Shown here piece after piece: positions 62,597 through 64,000 of a DNA stretch of 64,000 nucleotides (positions are counted from its first letter, which is position 1; each line of letters begins with the position of its first letter). The notes beneath the pieces are model-generated. The model saw only the letters and a program-made list of their open reading frames with translations, was not told where the DNA came from and did no database searches. This stretch comes from Bog-950 sp964423405 (GTDB lineage Bacteria > Bacteroidota > Bacteroidia > Chitinophagales > LD1), in assembly GCA_964423405.1 (NCBI GenBank), contig CAYREY010000009.1, positions 1 to 64,000 on the forward strand. Direction: 5' to 3'. The translations under genes were made by a program, and so were the position numbers.

Positions 62597-64000
62597 ATGA
62601 TATTTAGCAAAAAGAATTGCAGCTTGTTGTTAATCATTGTACTGCTACTAACCCAGGCATGCAGCAAAAAGCCAGACGATACCAACACGGGTAATACTAT
62701 TACAGAAACCACCTACACAGTAAACAATCAAAATCTGCTGGGCGCTGCCGTATCGGACCAAACCGGCGATAAAATATTATACTACGGCACGTGGACCGGC
62801 AACAATACCATAGATAAAATTACCGCTATAGTATTCAGCAAAGCCGGCAGCGATACTACAGTAACCTACCAACTAACCACCGATGGAGACAGTGTAGCGT
62901 ATGCCTATTTTAGTGTTGGCAACCAGGTACAGCCCAGGCTTTACACATTTAACCAGGTGGGCGATAAAGAGGTGTACGTTTCAATATTTGATTACAACTG
63001 GGCCAGTGGTACCGGCACGTTCGATCAGGAAATACATATCAGCAATGGTGACGTTATGAAAACCAATGAGTTTACAGAAACCATGGCCAACAGCGGGCTC
63101 TTTCCGGGTGTACCACCAGCCGTTACTTCGCTTATAGGCGCTACAGTGGTTACAGTAGCTGTAGTAGGCGCGGTAGCTGTGGTATGCCCCCCTTGTGCTG
63201 CTGCCGGTGTAACCATAGGGCTAATGCTTCCCAATAACGCCAATGCATCTACCGATATGCCACCACCCACCCCCAATAACCCTAACCCCACACAACAACC
63301 AGCCCCCACCCCACCACCGGTACCAACCTGCAACGGCGCTACTATAAACTTTAACGCAAATATGGATGCGCAGGGTAGTATAGCCGTGTTTGCCGTTACC
63401 GGTGGCAACGGAGTGTACCGGTATGGTATAGGCAATCCACCTGTGTTTCAGGCCAGTCAGTTTTTTTTAAATAACTACCCCGATGGCAATTACATTATTA
63501 CAGTAAAAGATACCAGCGGCTGCAAAACCACTAAACCTTTTAACCTATCGAGAAACACCACAACCGTAATGGATATTGACAGCAACCAGTACACGGTAGT
63601 ACAAATTGGCAACCAAAAATGGCTGAAAGAAAACCTTAAAGTAAGCCGCTATAATAATGGCGATACGATTAGCTTACTAAGCAGCGACCTGCAGTGGTCA
63701 GGAACAGCATCGGGTGCCTGGTGCTATTATGGCAACGATGCCCAGTATGAGGCTACCTATGGAAAATTATATAATTACTACGCTACCGCCGATAGCCGTA
63801 AACTATGCCCTGCCGGCTGGCACATACCCACCGATGCCGACTATGCAACTTTAAGAGCCGCCTACACATCGGACGATTTGAAAGCACTTACCAATTGGGC
63901 CGCAGTGCCTAACCAAAACCCTACCAATGCCAGCGGATTTAGTGCATTACCTGCCGGGCAACGCTATGGTTTTGACGGAACGTTTCACGACATAGGACAA
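62597..64000 (+). CDS. FISUMP-domain lipoprotein, cut by window end
   Basis: A partial gene, open over 468 codons to the edge. From ATG 62597 the signal peptide is MIFSKKNCSLLLIIVLLLTQAC (Cys22); an in-frame ATG at 62525 would spoil it. The body has a beta-rich section, a hydrophobic Gly/Val/Ala stretch with PPCAAAG near residue 200, and a Pro/Asn/Thr linker. From about residue 325 a fibrobacter major paralogous (FISUMP) domain follows: VVQIGNQKWLKENL, GKLYNYYA, CPAGWHIPTDADY. It is a surface lipoprotein of unknown ligand. Confidence 0.85.
   Translation, partial: MIFSKKNCSLLLIIVLLLTQACSKKPDDTNTGNTITETTYTVNNQNLLGAAVSDQTGDKILYYGTWTGNNTIDKITAIVFSKAGSDTTVTYQLTTDGDSVAYAYFSVGNQVQPRLYTFNQVGDKEVYVSIFDYNWASGTGTFDQEIHISNGDVMKTNEFTETMANSGLFPGVPPAVTSLIGATVVTVAVVGAVAVVCPPCAAAGVTIGLMLPNNANASTDMPPPTPNNPNPTQQPAPTPPPVPTCNGATINFNANMDAQGSIAVFAVTGGNGVYRYGIGNPPVFQASQFFLNNYPDGNYIITVKDTSGCKTTKPFNLSRNTTTVMDIDSNQYTVVQIGNQKWLKENLKVSRYNNGDTISLLSSDLQWSGTASGAWCYYGNDAQYEATYGKLYNYYATADSRKLCPAGWHIPTDADYATLRAAYTSDDLKALTNWAAVPNQNPTNASGFSALPAGQRYGFDGTFHDIGQ

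Overview
The window looks like a chromosome segment of a Bacteroidota bacterium, most likely from the Chitinophagaceae or a related family. The evidence is a type IX secretion (T9SS) sorting tail on a PKD-repeat protein, a DUF5723 outer-membrane protein, a fibrobacter-type FISUMP lipoprotein, ligase-associated DNA-repair genes, the deoxynucleoside-kinase and thymidine-kinase types, short A-rich leaders, and several TAnnTTTG-like -7 boxes. I see no phage, insertion sequence or CRISPR array.

Layout. 0-25 kb is mostly ordinary chromosome. It starts with an intergenic repeat patch, then DUF2797 and TPR genes, an MBOAT/SGNH O-acylation pair, pgi/pmi-rluD, DUF5723, SNase, PhoD, a CDP-alcohol transferase with GtrA, an EEP-fold hydrolase and a T9SS protein. 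It continues with tdk, a gatC-ABC-cobalamin adenosyltransferase operon, trpS, a dNK, a Lhr-like helicase with PdeM, and an elongator tRNA-Met. 58.7-64 kb is again ordinary: thrS, two small unknown genes, a bestrophin and a FISUMP lipoprotein cut by the window edge.

25.3-58.7 kb is the striking part: an island rich in Fe(II)/2-oxoglutarate (2OG) oxygenases. Five consecutive co-directional genes (25359-30921) encode six phytanoyl-CoA dioxygenase-like (PhyH) domains, because one gene is a fusion of two. Three more PhyH genes lie at 39.6, 53.5 and 57.8 kb. A tenth Fe/2OG domain, at 56.7 kb, belongs to a different family. It resembles the WelO5 class of halogenases and has His-Cys-Ala where a hydroxylase would have His-x-Asp. 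Two PhyH members have Asn instead of the iron-binding Asp. Around them sit two UbiA-type prenyltransferases, two Erg6/tocopherol-type C/O-methyltransferases, a B12-binding radical SAM enzyme and a SPASM-like radical SAM enzyme. There are also three GT-A glycosyltransferases (two of them paralogues of equal length), an SGNH hydrolase, a TMTC-like GT-C protein, a Wzm/Wzt-type ABC exporter split across an opposite-strand gene, a cytochrome c/PHM-like copper monooxygenase with a redoxin, and a transglutaminase-like lipoprotein.

My reading, as inference, is that the island makes, decorates and exports a membrane-associated prenylated or glycosylated metabolite or lipid. It would be oxidised many times and possibly halogenated. 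A recurring short amphipathic segment at one end of many of the soluble enzymes suggests that they work on the membrane surface. No PKS, NRPS or terpene cyclase is visible, so the core scaffold is unknown.
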